Source: Indibacter alkaliphilus LW1 (GTDB taxonomy: Bacteria > Bacteroidota > Bacteroidia > Cytophagales > Cyclobacteriaceae). From it: a stretch of 64,000 bases of DNA. Position 1 is the stretch's first letter, and each line of letters begins with the position of its first letter. The DNA is taken from assembly GCF_000295935.2 (NCBI RefSeq), contig NZ_ALWO02000037.1, forward strand, positions 88,259 through 152,258, given 5' to 3'. The translations under genes were made by a program, and so were the position numbers. A model generated the notes under the pieces. That model saw nothing but the letters and a program-made list of their open reading frames with translations. It made no database searches and was not told the DNA's origin. Below are positions 8,714-17,109 of this stretch, piece after piece.

Positions 8714-8721
8714 TAACTTTG
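8714..8721 (+). promoter_or_regulatory. Candidate -7 box (TAACTTTG) for the transaldolase gene
   Basis: An exact TAnnTTTG match lies 27 bases before the transaldolase ATG, with a predicted start of transcription near 8728. It overlaps an in-frame TTG at 8719, which therefore cannot be the translation start. No good TTTG element is seen 19-20 bases upstream. Confidence 0.55.
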
Positions 8722-8748
8722 CTTGCAACATCAACAAAAACCTATAAC

Positions 8749-9408
8749 ATGAAATTCTTTATCGACACAGCCAATCTGGATGACATCAAAGAAGCTTACG
8801 ACCTAGGCGTCCTGGACGGCGTCACTACAAACCCATCATTAATGGCCAAAGAAGGCATCAGTGGTGATGAAAAAGTGAAGGCACACTACAAGGCAATCTG
8901 TGATATTGTAGACGACAATGTCAGTGCTGAGGTAATTGCGACAGACTTTGAAGGAATGATCAAAGAAGGGAAAGAACTTGCCAAAATTGACAACAAAATC
9001 GTAGTCAAAGTACCCATGATCAAAGACGGGGTAAAGGCAATCAAATATTTCCATTCTGAAGGGATCAGAACCAATTGTACATTGATTTTTTCCGCAGGAC
9101 AGGCAATTCTTGCAGCCAAAGCAGGTGCAACTTATGTATCTCCTTTTATAGGAAGGTTGGACGACATTTCTTACGATGGACTGGAACTGATAGAGCAGAT
9201 CGTTCATATTTACAATACCTATGGGTACGCAACACAAGTATTGGCAGCTTCTGTAAGACACTCTATGCACTTGATCAAATGTGCGGAAATAGGTGCTGAT
9301 GTAGCTACTTGTCCACTTAAAGTAATCACAGGATTGTTGAAACACCCTTTGACAGACTCTGGCCTGGCCCAGTTTTTAGCTGACCATGCTAAGGCTGCAG
9401 GAAAATAA
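8749..9408 (+). CDS. Transaldolase, short FSA/TalC-type
   Basis: The 219-residue enzyme belongs to the short transaldolase subfamily that includes fructose-6-phosphate aldolase and bacterial TalC. It opens with [16 protein letters not shown] and [12 protein letters not shown]; the Schiff-base lysine is Lys87 in VVKVPM. A second conserved block is [28 protein letters not shown]. The expected role is transfer of dihydroxyacetone units in the non-oxidative pentose phosphate pathway; an aldolase activity cannot be excluded from sequence. Translation starts at ATG 8749, downstream of the predicted transcription start. It is a single gene with its own terminator. Confidence 0.9.
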   Translation: MKFFIDTANLDDIKEAYDLGVLDGVTTNPSLMAKEGISGDEKVKAHYKAICDIVDDNVSAEVIATDFEGMIKEGKELAKIDNKIVVKVPMIKDGVKAIKYFHSEGIRTNCTLIFSAGQAILAAKAGATYVSPFIGRLDDISYDGLELIEQIVHIYNTYGYATQVLAASVRHSMHLIKCAEIGADVATCPLKVITGLLKHPLTDSGLAQFLADHAKAAGK

Positions 9409-9411
9409 TTT

Positions 9412-9459
9412 AAATTCCGGGAAGGTGATCTATCAAAAAACCAACCCGGAATTTCTTTT
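9412..9459 (+). terminator. Terminator of the transaldolase gene
   Basis: A 10-bp perfect stem (AAATTCCGGG with CCCGGAATTT) begins 3 bases after the stop codon and is followed by CTTTTTC. The 23-base loop is long. Confidence 0.75.
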
Positions 9460-9524
9460 TCTTAAAACAAAATCTCCCCAAATAGGGTAATACCTCAGAT
9501 AAATAACCGTTAAGATTTTTTACC

Positions 9525-9728
9525 ATGTACATTATCAAAGTCAAGGGCAAGGCAAAAATTCCTGATTACATTCAGATCAGAGATCTTAATTTTGTTTTGG
9601 TAGCTTATTTCAGAGCTGACAGGCCAATGAAAAATCTTGAGAAATTTGGATTGGAAGGAAAAGAAAAAGAATTGGAGGAATTGATCAACCAACTGCCCTT
9701 TGGAAAACTCCAAAAGCTGGAATTATAA
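9525..9728 (+). CDS. Small conserved-looking protein upstream of ftsE
   Basis: The 67-residue ORF lies 2 bases before the FtsE start and is probably co-translated with it. It has no signal peptide or membrane segment. The first half looks beta-rich (MYIIKVKGKAKIPDYIQIRD), the second a charged helix (EKFGLEGKEKELEELINQL). I do not recognise a named family. A tight, conserved partner of the ABC ATPase is plausible from spacing only. Confidence 0.65.
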   Translation: MYIIKVKGKAKIPDYIQIRDLNFVLVAYFRADRPMKNLEKFGLEGKEKELEELINQLPFGKLQKLEL

Positions 9729-9730
9729 TT

Positions 9731-10441
9731 ATGGATTTCGAAAGTCAGGCAATAATCAAAGTAGAAAACGGAAACATCTTTCAAGGGATGGATGCCATCC
9801 TTCAAGATGTCAATTTCACTATAGAACAAGATGAGTTTGTCTTCCTTATCGGCCGTACCGGTAGTGGAAAAAGCTCTCTGCTCAAAACCTTGTATGCTGA
9901 TTTGCCCCTCAAAATGGGCAAGGCTGAGATCGTAGGGTTTTCCCTGGAAAAAATCAAAAACAAGGAGGTCCCATTTCTTAGAAGAAAGCTGGGAATAGTT
10001 TTTCAGGATTTTCAGTTGTTTCCGGACAGAACAGTCGCTGAAAATTTATTTTTCGTCATGAAAGCTACAGGCTGGAAAGACAAATCAAAAATGAACAATA
10101 GGATGATTGAGGTACTGCTCAAAGTGGGTTTGGGAGACGCCTCTACCAAAATGCCACATCAACTTTCCGGCGGAGAGCAACAAAGAGTCGTGATAGCTCG
10201 GGCTTTGATCAACAATCCATCTATCCTTTTAGCCGATGAGCCTACTGGAAATCTTGATCCGGATGTTGCTGATGGGATATTCAGACTATTTCAGGAAATC
10301 AACAAAGAAGGTACTGCTATCTTGATGGCCACTCATAACCATGATTTATTGCGAAAATATCCCTACAGAGTCCTCAAGTGTGAAAAAGGAAAATTACTTG
10401 ATAGCAAAACCGCAGACATTAGCATCAACACCTCTTTTTAA
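9731..10441 (+). CDS. ftsE: Cell-division-type ABC ATPase (FtsE-like)
   Basis: The 236-residue ABC ATPase has Walker A GRTGSGKS at 41-48, Q-loop FQDFQLF near 91-97, signature LSGGEQQR at 145-152 and Walker B ILLADEPTGN at 165-174. The segment FLRRKLGIVFQDFQLFPDRTV is typical of FtsE, whose partner FtsX controls peptidoglycan hydrolases at the septum. No ftsX-like membrane gene is adjacent, so assignment to FtsE rather than a LolD- or MacB-type ATPase rests on sequence style. A terminator hairpin overlaps its last codons. Confidence 0.8.
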   Translation: MDFESQAIIKVENGNIFQGMDAILQDVNFTIEQDEFVFLIGRTGSGKSSLLKTLYADLPLKMGKAEIVGFSLEKIKNKEVPFLRRKLGIVFQDFQLFPDRTVAENLFFVMKATGWKDKSKMNNRMIEVLLKVGLGDASTKMPHQLSGGEQQRVVIARALINNPSILLADEPTGNLDPDVADGIFRLFQEINKEGTAILMATHNHDLLRKYPYRVLKCEKGKLLDSKTADISINTSF

Positions 10442-10457
10442 AGTAGGTGTTTTTTTA
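10427..10457 (+). terminator. Terminator overlapping the end of ftsE
   Basis: AACACCT (10427-10433) pairs with AGGTGTT (10445-10451), followed by a run of T. The stem starts inside the last codons of ftsE. Confidence 0.7.
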
Positions 10458-10471
10458 CTTTTTTACCTAAA

Positions 10472-11944
10472 TTGAAAGCCCTAAAAGCACCTGAACATTG
10501 GACCAGCTTTTTGGTTTTATTTGAACTTAAGGAATCGAATATAAAAACTTACAATAGATTGTTTTTAATTACCATCCTCATCTTATTCGCTGCATCTTGT
10601 CAGGAAAAGGAGGATCCAATAGAAAATGACAGGAGAAATTCTACGAATGGGAAAATCAATACATGGATTCAAAATTTGATGGATCAGGGCTATTATTGGT
10701 TAGAAGACATGAATAATCCCATAGCCATAGATTCCGATCCTGAAGAATACTTTGAGGCCTTACTTTTCAGACCTACGGATAGGTATTCAGAAATTTATCC
10801 CAATTACCAAGAAATTGCAAATAGTCTACAGGGCATCAGAAGAGAAGCCGGATACGAATATTTACTGGCAAGAGAGAGTTCAACCAATGAAAATGTTTTG
10901 GCTTTCGTAGCCTATATTAAAGCAGGAAGCCCCGCAGAAGATGCAGGATTGCGAAGAGGGGACATTATCACCCAGATCAATGGCATTTCCCTAAACCTAA
11001 GTAACTTTCAGAACTTATTGAGAAGTACAAGGGACAATCATAGTTTGAATTTTCTCAGATTCAATGAATCTGAGGACAGCTATGAACCACAAGAAGAAAT
11101 CAATTTACAGACAGTACAACTCTCAGAAAACCCTAACTTTTTGGATACTCTTTTTACAATCGACAATCACAAAATAGGTTATGTAGTCTATCACTTTTTT
11201 GCTTCTGGGATTTCCGGGCAAGCTGATCGCTATGACAGACAAATGGATGAGATTTTTGCCAGATTCAAATCTGAAGGAATCAACAATCTCATTCTCGATT
11301 TCAGATACAACGGCGGAGGTTCACTCAACAGTACACTGAATCTTGCATCCCTCATAGCTCCCAATGTAAGCACAGATGATGTCTTTCTCGAACAAAAGTA
11401 CAACAGCTTTCTTACCCAATTTGAAGAGTTTCAAGATGATAAGTTGGAGTTTTTATCTAAAAATGAAAACCTTGGCCCTATTCTGAACGGAAACAGGGTT
11501 TATATCCTAACAAGTAGAAGAACTGCATCAGCCAGCGAAATGATCATCAATGGACTTAAACCCTATATGGATGTCAAACTGATTGGCTCCACTACAGAAG
11601 GTAAAAATGTAGGTTCGGCCCTCCTTCAGGAAGAAGACAATCCGGATAACGATTACGGGATGATGCCAATCATCACAATGCTCTTTAACAGCAATGGTCA
11701 ATCAGACTTTATCAATGGTTTTGACCCCGACATTGAAGGTATTGAACTGACCCAAAGATTCCTTGCTCCGCTTGGAGACATCAATGAATATTTACTAAGC
11801 TTGGCCATTCAGGACATTACAGGGACAGCTTCAGCTTCTGAAAGGAGATCCAGAATAGATAGAGTTCCTCTTGGAGACTCATTCGAGAAAAAAATCCATT
11901 CAGGAAAAACTATTCATGAAGGGTTCAAATTACCTGTAAAATAG
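10472..11944 (+). CDS. S41-family (C-terminal processing) peptidase lipoprotein
   Basis: The protein has a hydrophobic signal ending in lipobox FAASC, a cap region containing YYWLEDM and FRPTDRYSEIYP, a PDZ domain (GSPAEDAGLRRGDIITQINGISL), and an S41 catalytic domain with NLILDFRYNGGGSL and the serine box RTASASEMIING. It probably cleaves proteins in the periplasm. No ATG exists upstream of the signal peptide. The span given starts at TTG 10472 (490 residues), but TTG 10559 is also possible and would leave almost no charged n-region, so the start is uncertain. It is a paralogue of the minus-strand gene at 59835-61178. Confidence 0.82.
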   Translation: MKALKAPEHWTSFLVLFELKESNIKTYNRLFLITILILFAASCQEKEDPIENDRRNSTNGKINTWIQNLMDQGYYWLEDMNNPIAIDSDPEEYFEALLFRPTDRYSEIYPNYQEIANSLQGIRREAGYEYLLARESSTNENVLAFVAYIKAGSPAEDAGLRRGDIITQINGISLNLSNFQNLLRSTRDNHSLNFLRFNESEDSYEPQEEINLQTVQLSENPNFLDTLFTIDNHKIGYVVYHFFASGISGQADRYDRQMDEIFARFKSEGINNLILDFRYNGGGSLNSTLNLASLIAPNVSTDDVFLEQKYNSFLTQFEEFQDDKLEFLSKNENLGPILNGNRVYILTSRRTASASEMIINGLKPYMDVKLIGSTTEGKNVGSALLQEEDNPDNDYGMMPIITMLFNSNGQSDFINGFDPDIEGIELTQRFLAPLGDINEYLLSLAIQDITGTASASERRSRIDRVPLGDSFEKKIHSGKTIHEGFKLPVK

Positions 11945-12281
11945 CAAGTTCTTTATTTACAGTTTTTGAAATTTCCTACAATCGATTCATAGCCGACAGG
12001 TAAAAGACAGGTTGTTCCCTAGCTATTAAGCTGCTACTTTCATTTCACCTATGAATTGCTATAACTAGTAGCCAACCTTTTCTCCAGCATCATAAAGGAA
12101 ACTTTGCAAGCAAAAAGCGTAAATAAATTCCCCAATTTCACAATGACGCTTCCCGACGGGAGCCACCTCAGCGTTTAAACCATTATTTGAAGAGTGCTCC
12201 AAGGAAAATTCATCTTTGACATAAGAATCCCTGTCATTTTGTCTGTATTTTCTTAATTTCGCATCTCGAATTACATCATAC
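11945..12281. other. 337-bp intergenic region before miaB
   Basis: No credible gene is seen. A GC-richer patch near 12146-12176 can fold: ACGCT and AGCGT enclose CCCG/CGGG around TTCCCGACGGGAG. A weak promoter-like TAATTTCG lies about 20 bases before the miaB start. Confidence 0.4.
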
Positions 12282-13742
12282 ATGGAAAATATCATCAAAG
12301 ACATAGACATTATCGCGCCTGATCAAGCACAAGCTTGTGATTTCAAGACCACTGTGGAGGAGGATACCGGTAAATCCAAAAAACTTTACATAGAGTCTTA
12401 TGGGTGTCAAATGAATTTCTCAGACTCTGAGATTGTAGCCTCCATCATGAAAGACAATGGTTTTGACACCACATCGGACTATGAGCAGGCAGACGTTATT
12501 TTTTTAAATACCTGCTCAATCCGGGAGAAAGCAGAGCTGACAGTGCGCAAAAGACTTTCCCAATTCAATGCCATTAAAAAACATAAACCTGAGATGACTA
12601 TTGGCGTCTTGGGCTGTATGGCTGAGCGCTTGAAAGACAAACTGTTGGAAGAGGAAAAAATTGTTGATGTAGTCGTGGGACCGGATGCATACAGGGATCT
12701 TCCAAATTTGGTTTCTTCAGCAGAAGATGGACAAAAAGGTGTCAATACCTTCCTGTCAAGAGAAGAGACCTATGCAGACATTGCACCTGTAAGGTTAAAT
12801 TCGAATGGAATAAGCGCATTTATCTCTATCATGAGGGGATGTGACAATATGTGTTCATTCTGTGTAGTTCCTTTTACCAGAGGAAGGGAAAGAAGTAGGG
12901 ATCCACATTCCATTGTCAAAGAAGCGCAGGATTTATTTGAAAAAGGATACAAAGAAGTCACGCTTCTCGGACAAAACGTAGACTCCTACAAATGGTCACC
13001 CGAAGAAAACAACAAAGCGAGGCTAAATAAAAAAGAAGAGGAAGTAAGTACAGTAGTCAACTTTGCAAATCTTTTGGAAATGGTAGCCAAAGTATCTCCT
13101 CAGCTAAGAGTGAGATTTTCGACCTCTCACCCAAAAGACATAACAGACGAGGTGCTTTATACCATGAAAGCATACGATAATATCTGCAAATACATCCACC
13201 TGCCCGTTCAAAGCGGTAATTCAAGAGTATTGGAACTTATGAACAGGACTTACGATAGGGAATGGTATTTGAACCGTGTGCAGGCCATCAGGGAAATACT
13301 GGGAGAGGAATGCGGTATTTCTTCTGATATGATTGCAGGATTTTGCACAGAAACAGAAGAAGAACATCAGGACACACTGACTATCATGGATATAGTGAAG
13401 TATGATTTTTCATACATGTTCTATTATTCCGAAAGACCCGGAACTTTGGCTGCTAAAAAATTTGAAGATGATATCCCATTAGAAACCAAAAAAAGAAGGT
13501 TGGCTGAAATCATAGAAAAGCAAGCAGCGATTTCTCTTGAAAGAAATAAAATGGATATTGGGAAGGTTCAGGAAATCCTTGTTGAAGGGACTTCCAAACG
13601 TTCAGAGGAACAATTGAAGGGGAGGAATTCGGCCAACAAAGTGGTAATCATTCCCAATACGGGAATCCAACCCGGCACATACGTAAAAGTAAAAATCACA
13701 GACTGCTCTTCTGCAACACTTTTCGGGGAGTTGGTTTCTTAA
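12282..13742 (+). CDS. miaB: tRNA-2-methylthio-N6-dimethylallyladenosine synthase (MiaB)
   Basis: The 486-residue radical-SAM methylthiotransferase has three parts. The N-terminal UPF0004 domain carries cluster cysteines Cys42 (YGCQMNF), Cys78 (NTCSIRE) and Cys112 (LGCMAER). The radical-SAM domain carries Cys187, Cys191 and Cys194 in [20 protein letters not shown], and a C-terminal TRAM domain spans roughly 415-486. It adds the methylthio group to i6A37 of tRNAs reading UNN codons. GRERSRDP after the third cysteine is typical of MiaB rather than RimO or MtaB. It heads the run into the sigma-54 activator, whose start lies 8 bases after its stop. Confidence 0.95.
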   Translation: MENIIKDIDIIAPDQAQACDFKTTVEEDTGKSKKLYIESYGCQMNFSDSEIVASIMKDNGFDTTSDYEQADVIFLNTCSIREKAELTVRKRLSQFNAIKKHKPEMTIGVLGCMAERLKDKLLEEEKIVDVVVGPDAYRDLPNLVSSAEDGQKGVNTFLSREETYADIAPVRLNSNGISAFISIMRGCDNMCSFCVVPFTRGRERSRDPHSIVKEAQDLFEKGYKEVTLLGQNVDSYKWSPEENNKARLNKKEEEVSTVVNFANLLEMVAKVSPQLRVRFSTSHPKDITDEVLYTMKAYDNICKYIHLPVQSGNSRVLELMNRTYDREWYLNRVQAIREILGEECGISSDMIAGFCTETEEEHQDTLTIMDIVKYDFSYMFYYSERPGTLAAKKFEDDIPLETKKRRLAEIIEKQAAISLERNKMDIGKVQEILVEGTSKRSEEQLKGRNSANKVVIIPNTGIQPGTYVKVKITDCSSATLFGELVS

Positions 13743-13750
13743 TAGGCAAA

Positions 13751-15043
13751 ATGAACATGTTTTCAGATTCTGAATTATTGAGTATCAAACAGCGATTTGG
13801 CATTATCGGGAACAGTCCCTTGCTCAATCATGCCATTTCGGTTGCCATGCAGGCTGCCCCAACTGAGATGACCGTTTTGATTACCGGTGAAAGCGGTAGT
13901 GGTAAGGAGTCTTTTTCAAAGATCATTCATTCTATCAGCCCTAGAAAGCATGGTAAATTCATAGCTATCAATTGTGGTGCCATTCCCGAAGGAACCATAG
14001 ATTCTGAGCTTTTTGGACATGAAAAAGGTTCTTTTACAGGGGCGCATGAAGCCAGAAAAGGATACTTTGAGGTCACAGATGGAGGTTCTATCTTTCTGGA
14101 TGAGATCGGCGAGATGCCATTGGGAACACAAGCAAGGCTCCTTAGAGTCCTGGAAAATGGTGAGTTTATCAAAGTGGGTTCATCAAAAGTTCAGAAAACC
14201 AATGTTCGTGTAATTGCGGCCACCAATGTCAATTTGATCAAAGCAGTAGAAAAAGGGAAGTTTAGAGAAGACCTTTATTATAGATTAAATACCGTTCCAA
14301 TTTACGTCCCACCACTTAGGGAAAGAGGGGATGATGTAGTGTTGTTGTTTAGAAAATTCACCTCTGATTTTTCTGAAAAATATGCTGTCAAGCCAATTTC
14401 CTTGGATGAAGAGGCGAGAAAATTATTGATGAGATTCCCTTTTCCTGGCAATATCAGGCAGTTGAAAAATATAGCAGAGCAAATCTCACTTTTGGAACAG
14501 GAAAGGGAAATAGATGCCGCTACTCTGGCAAGATACCTTCCTACAGGACAGTCACGATTGCCAGCGGTTTTCACCGGAGGCTCCAATAGAGAAGAAGGTC
14601 CTGATTTTTCAGAAAGAGAAATTTTGTACAAAGTGCTCTTTGATATGAAAAAAGACATGAACGAGCTCAAAAAGCTTGTTTTGGAATCCTATCAGTCCGG
14701 CGGTTTGAATTCTACAATTATCAACAAACACCAAAATCTATTTGAAGATCTGGAAAGCCCAGTTTCTTTCGAAGAAAAAGCCCAACAGGAAGCCCCCTCT
14801 TCACACATGCCTATTGTCCTGGATTCACAAAAAAGCAAGGAAGATTCCGATGACTATGATGATGACATTGAGGACATAATCCATGAGGAAGATGACAACT
14901 CACTTTCATTGGAGAAAAAGGAAAAAGAAATGATCATCAGGGCATTGCGCAAGCATAACAACAAAAGAAAATATGCTGCCAGTGACCTCGGAATTTCAGA
15001 AAGAACGTTATATAGAAAAATCAAACAGTATGACATTGATTAA
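13751..15043 (+). CDS. Sigma-54-dependent transcriptional activator without receiver domain
   Basis: The 430-residue regulator is an AAA+ sigma-54 activator that lacks an N-terminal receiver or GAF domain. Walker A is GESGSGKE at 46-53, the sigma-54-contacting loop is GSFTGA at 93-98 (a common variant of GAFTGA), and Walker B is SIFLDEIGEM near 111-120. An acidic linker (DDYDDDIEDIIHEEDDN) precedes a Fis-type helix-turn-helix in the last 40 residues (YAASDLGISERTLYRKI). With no sensor domain its activity may be set by level or partners. Its 3' end overlaps lptE by 14 bases, which suggests a link to envelope genes. Confidence 0.9.
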   Translation: MNMFSDSELLSIKQRFGIIGNSPLLNHAISVAMQAAPTEMTVLITGESGSGKESFSKIIHSISPRKHGKFIAINCGAIPEGTIDSELFGHEKGSFTGAHEARKGYFEVTDGGSIFLDEIGEMPLGTQARLLRVLENGEFIKVGSSKVQKTNVRVIAATNVNLIKAVEKGKFREDLYYRLNTVPIYVPPLRERGDDVVLLFRKFTSDFSEKYAVKPISLDEEARKLLMRFPFPGNIRQLKNIAEQISLLEQEREIDAATLARYLPTGQSRLPAVFTGGSNREEGPDFSEREILYKVLFDMKKDMNELKKLVLESYQSGGLNSTIINKHQNLFEDLESPVSFEEKAQQEAPSSHMPIVLDSQKSKEDSDDYDDDIEDIIHEEDDNSLSLEKKEKEMIIRALRKHNNKRKYAASDLGISERTLYRKIKQYDID

Positions 15044-15572
15044 GCGGTTCATAAGGGTAAGTTTCTTTCTATTCACAGGGTTGTTGATGTATGCCTGTTC
15101 GGTCAGCTATAGTTTTACTGGAACAAATATCAACTACGACATTATCAAAACTTTTTCTGTAGAAAACTTTTTCAATGATTCCGGTGGAGGCCCTGCAAAT
15201 ATGGAGCAACTCTTCACAGAATCACTGAAAGATTTTTACCAAAGAAATACACAACTTGAGCTGGTGCGGCTTAACGGTGACCTTCAGTTTTCAGGTGCTA
15301 TCAATCGATACACGATCAACCCTCAGGCTACTGTATCTACTCAGGACCCCAACTTACCTGACAGGGCCGGACAAATGCGACTAACGATAGGTGTAGAAGT
15401 AGATTATGTCAATACTGTGGAAGAAGAATATAGCTTGAAGCGGACCTTTTCATTTTTCAAAGATTATGATCCAAGAACTACTTCAATCTTACAGGTAGAA
15501 AGTCAACTAATTGAAGAAATATTTGAAAGTATCATTCAGGATATCTTTACTGCTACCGTAGCCAACTGGTAA
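15030..15572 (+). CDS. lptE: LPS-assembly lipoprotein LptE-like
   Basis: The 180-residue lipoprotein has signal MTLIKRFIRVSFFLFTGLLM and lipobox MYAC. The body contains SYSFTGTNI, NFFNDSGGGPANMEQLFTE and a long C-terminal helix (QLIEEIFESIIQDIFTATV), as in the Bacteroidota LptE family that plugs the LptD barrel and delivers LPS to the outer surface. The ATG at 15030 overlaps the end of the sigma-54 activator; a longer upstream reading is rejected because the signal peptide starts here. The name rests on family pattern and synteny with secG. Confidence 0.85.
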   Translation: MTLIKRFIRVSFFLFTGLLMYACSVSYSFTGTNINYDIIKTFSVENFFNDSGGGPANMEQLFTESLKDFYQRNTQLELVRLNGDLQFSGAINRYTINPQATVSTQDPNLPDRAGQMRLTIGVEVDYVNTVEEEYSLKRTFSFFKDYDPRTTSILQVESQLIEEIFESIIQDIFTATVANW

Positions 15573-15609
15573 AATTTTGTAAATTGGAAAGTCAATAAAC
15601 TACAAGAAA

Positions 15610-16530
15610 GTGAACCCTCTTCAGCTTTTAGAATCAATCCAGAAAATCAAACATCCCAGCAAGGATGATTTGGTCAGGTTAATCAAACTTCATAAGGCCT
15701 TTCCTTATTTTCAGATTCCTAAAGTACTCTTGGCCAAATATGAAAAAGACAAGGCCCATGATGAATCAGAGGATATGCTTCACTTTGCTGCAATCACGAG
15801 TCCTGACAGGACTTGGCTCAAACAATTGCTGGAAAATGATGAAAAGCTTGACAACATCATCCTAAGCTTTAATCCGAGCCTGAAAAAAGCTATTGAGGAC
15901 AAAGGACCTCAAAACCCTGATAACCTGATTGATGATTTGGATGGAGAATTGGTCCCTTCACCACCAAAAAAATCCGACCCGAAAGAAAGAACCATGCTAC
16001 TCAAGAAGCTGGGTGAGGAATTAGTACAGGGTAAATCTCCTGATCATCAGAAACCAGGAGCAAAACCGGAAGAAAAGAAGGGAGCTCCAGCTAATGCTGA
16101 AATAGTAGCTAAAGCCCAAGATTCAACCGAAAAAGTTGAAAAAGCCACTCCCGAAGGAAAAACAGAACCCAAAAAGCGGAAAAAGCAAAGAGGAGATGAA
16201 CTGATAGAGTCTATCAAAAAAAGAGAAAAGAAAGAAATCCACGATGAAAAGAAGAAGGAACAGATAGACATCATCAAGGCTTTTAGTAAGAGAGAAATCA
16301 AACTTGCCACCCTCAAGGAAATAGAAACACAATCAAAACAGGATGATTTGAGTGCAAAAAGCACCAAGCTCAACCCTACTTTGGTTTCAGAGTCTTATGC
16401 CAAGCTCCTGTTAAAGCAAGGTAAAAAACAAAAGGCTAAGGAAATTTATAAGAAATTGATGGTGAAGTTTCCAGATAAAAACACTTATTTTGCAGACCTA
16501 ATTAAAGACTTGGAAGAAAATAAATCATAA
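15610..16530 (+). CDS. Bacteroidota TPR-like protein between lptE and secG
   Basis: The 306-residue cytoplasmic protein starts at GTG 15610. Residues 1-100 form a helical domain (KDDLVRLIKLHKAFPYFQIPKVLLAKYE). A highly charged Lys/Glu-rich linker follows (about 115-240), and a single TPR-like pair of helices is at the C-terminus (SESYAKLLLKQGKKQKAKEI then KKLMVKFPDKNTYFADLI). Function is unknown. It sits 37 bases after lptE and 1 base before secG, so it is transcribed with export genes. Confidence 0.75.
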   Translation: MNPLQLLESIQKIKHPSKDDLVRLIKLHKAFPYFQIPKVLLAKYEKDKAHDESEDMLHFAAITSPDRTWLKQLLENDEKLDNIILSFNPSLKKAIEDKGPQNPDNLIDDLDGELVPSPPKKSDPKERTMLLKKLGEELVQGKSPDHQKPGAKPEEKKGAPANAEIVAKAQDSTEKVEKATPEGKTEPKKRKKQRGDELIESIKKREKKEIHDEKKKEQIDIIKAFSKREIKLATLKEIETQSKQDDLSAKSTKLNPTLVSESYAKLLLKQGKKQKAKEIYKKLMVKFPDKNTYFADLIKDLEENKS

Positions 16531-16531
16531 T

Positions 16532-16918
16532 ATGTTTACCCTACTTATCAGTATTATCATCATTCTCGCTGTACTCTTAGTATTAGTTATCTTGGCTCAG
16601 GATTCCAAAGGTGGCGTTGGAGCTGCATTTGGTGGAAGCGCTTCCCAAATCATGGGAGTTACAAAAACCGGAAACATCCTAGAGAAAGCAACATGGGTGC
16701 TTTCTATTGCCATTTTGGTTCTTTCCTTGAGTTCAGCAGCTTTTTACAGCACTGAGAGCAGTTCTGACTTCAGATCGCCTAATGTTGAGAATGCCAGAAG
16801 ACAAGTCGTTTCTCCATCCTTTGGTGAAGGAGAAGGTCTACTTCCTTCCAATACAGAAGAGCAAAGCGTGGAAACCCCGATAGATACCACCGAAGAAGAA
16901 GAAGGGTCTGAAGATTAA
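16532..16918 (+). CDS. secG: Preprotein translocase subunit SecG
   Basis: The 128-residue protein has two membrane helices (about 3-21 and 55-73) separated by the SecG loop QDSKGGVGAAFGGSASQIMG. The acidic tail (last 50 residues, ending TTEEEEGSED) is longer than in E. coli SecG but usual in this phylum. SecG assists SecYE-mediated protein translocation. It starts 1 base after the TPR gene and ends the operon at a strong terminator. Confidence 0.92.
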   Translation: MFTLLISIIIILAVLLVLVILAQDSKGGVGAAFGGSASQIMGVTKTGNILEKATWVLSIAILVLSLSSAAFYSTESSSDFRSPNVENARRQVVSPSFGEGEGLLPSNTEEQSVETPIDTTEEEEGSED

Positions 16919-16943
16919 TCGATGATTATACAATATCAAACAA

Positions 16944-16973
16944 AAAAGCCTGGCTGAGCCGGGCTTTTTTTAT
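16944..16973 (+). terminator. Terminator of the miaB-secG block
   Basis: An AAAAGCC stem with GGCTTTT, enclosing a near-palindromic TGGCTGAGCCG, is followed by seven T. Confidence 0.85.
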
Positions 16974-17018
16974 TTCCACAAACGTTAGAAATTTTTTGAA
17001 ATTCAATATCAATTAATT

Positions 17019-17106
17019 TCCCCTCAATATTTCAAACCTATTTCTATCATATTTCTATTGTATTTCTATTGTATTTCTATTGTATTTCAACTATATCTCA
17101 ATTATA
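17019..17106. repeat. 11-bp tandem array with phased TATTTC motif
   Basis: Eight consecutive 11-base units are readable. TATTTC begins at 17028, 17039, 17050, 17061, 17072 and 17083, exactly 11 bp apart. Three central units (17052-17084) are identical (TTTCTATTGTA). Flanking units are degenerate. The array ends at the stop codon of the minus-strand gene that ends at 17110. Confidence 0.85.
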
Positions 17107-17109
17107 AAA

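Noticed and set aside
12065-12310. 81-codon minus-strand frame before miaB
   Set aside because: It overlaps the miaB start and has no family features or start context.
14302-14670. 122-codon frame opposite the sigma-54 activator
   Set aside because: Serine-rich antisense shadow of a conserved AAA+ domain.
17041-17095. Three identical 11-bp units could be taken for a CRISPR-like array
   Set aside because: Units are far too short, there are no spacers, and no cas genes are in the window; it is a tandem array.
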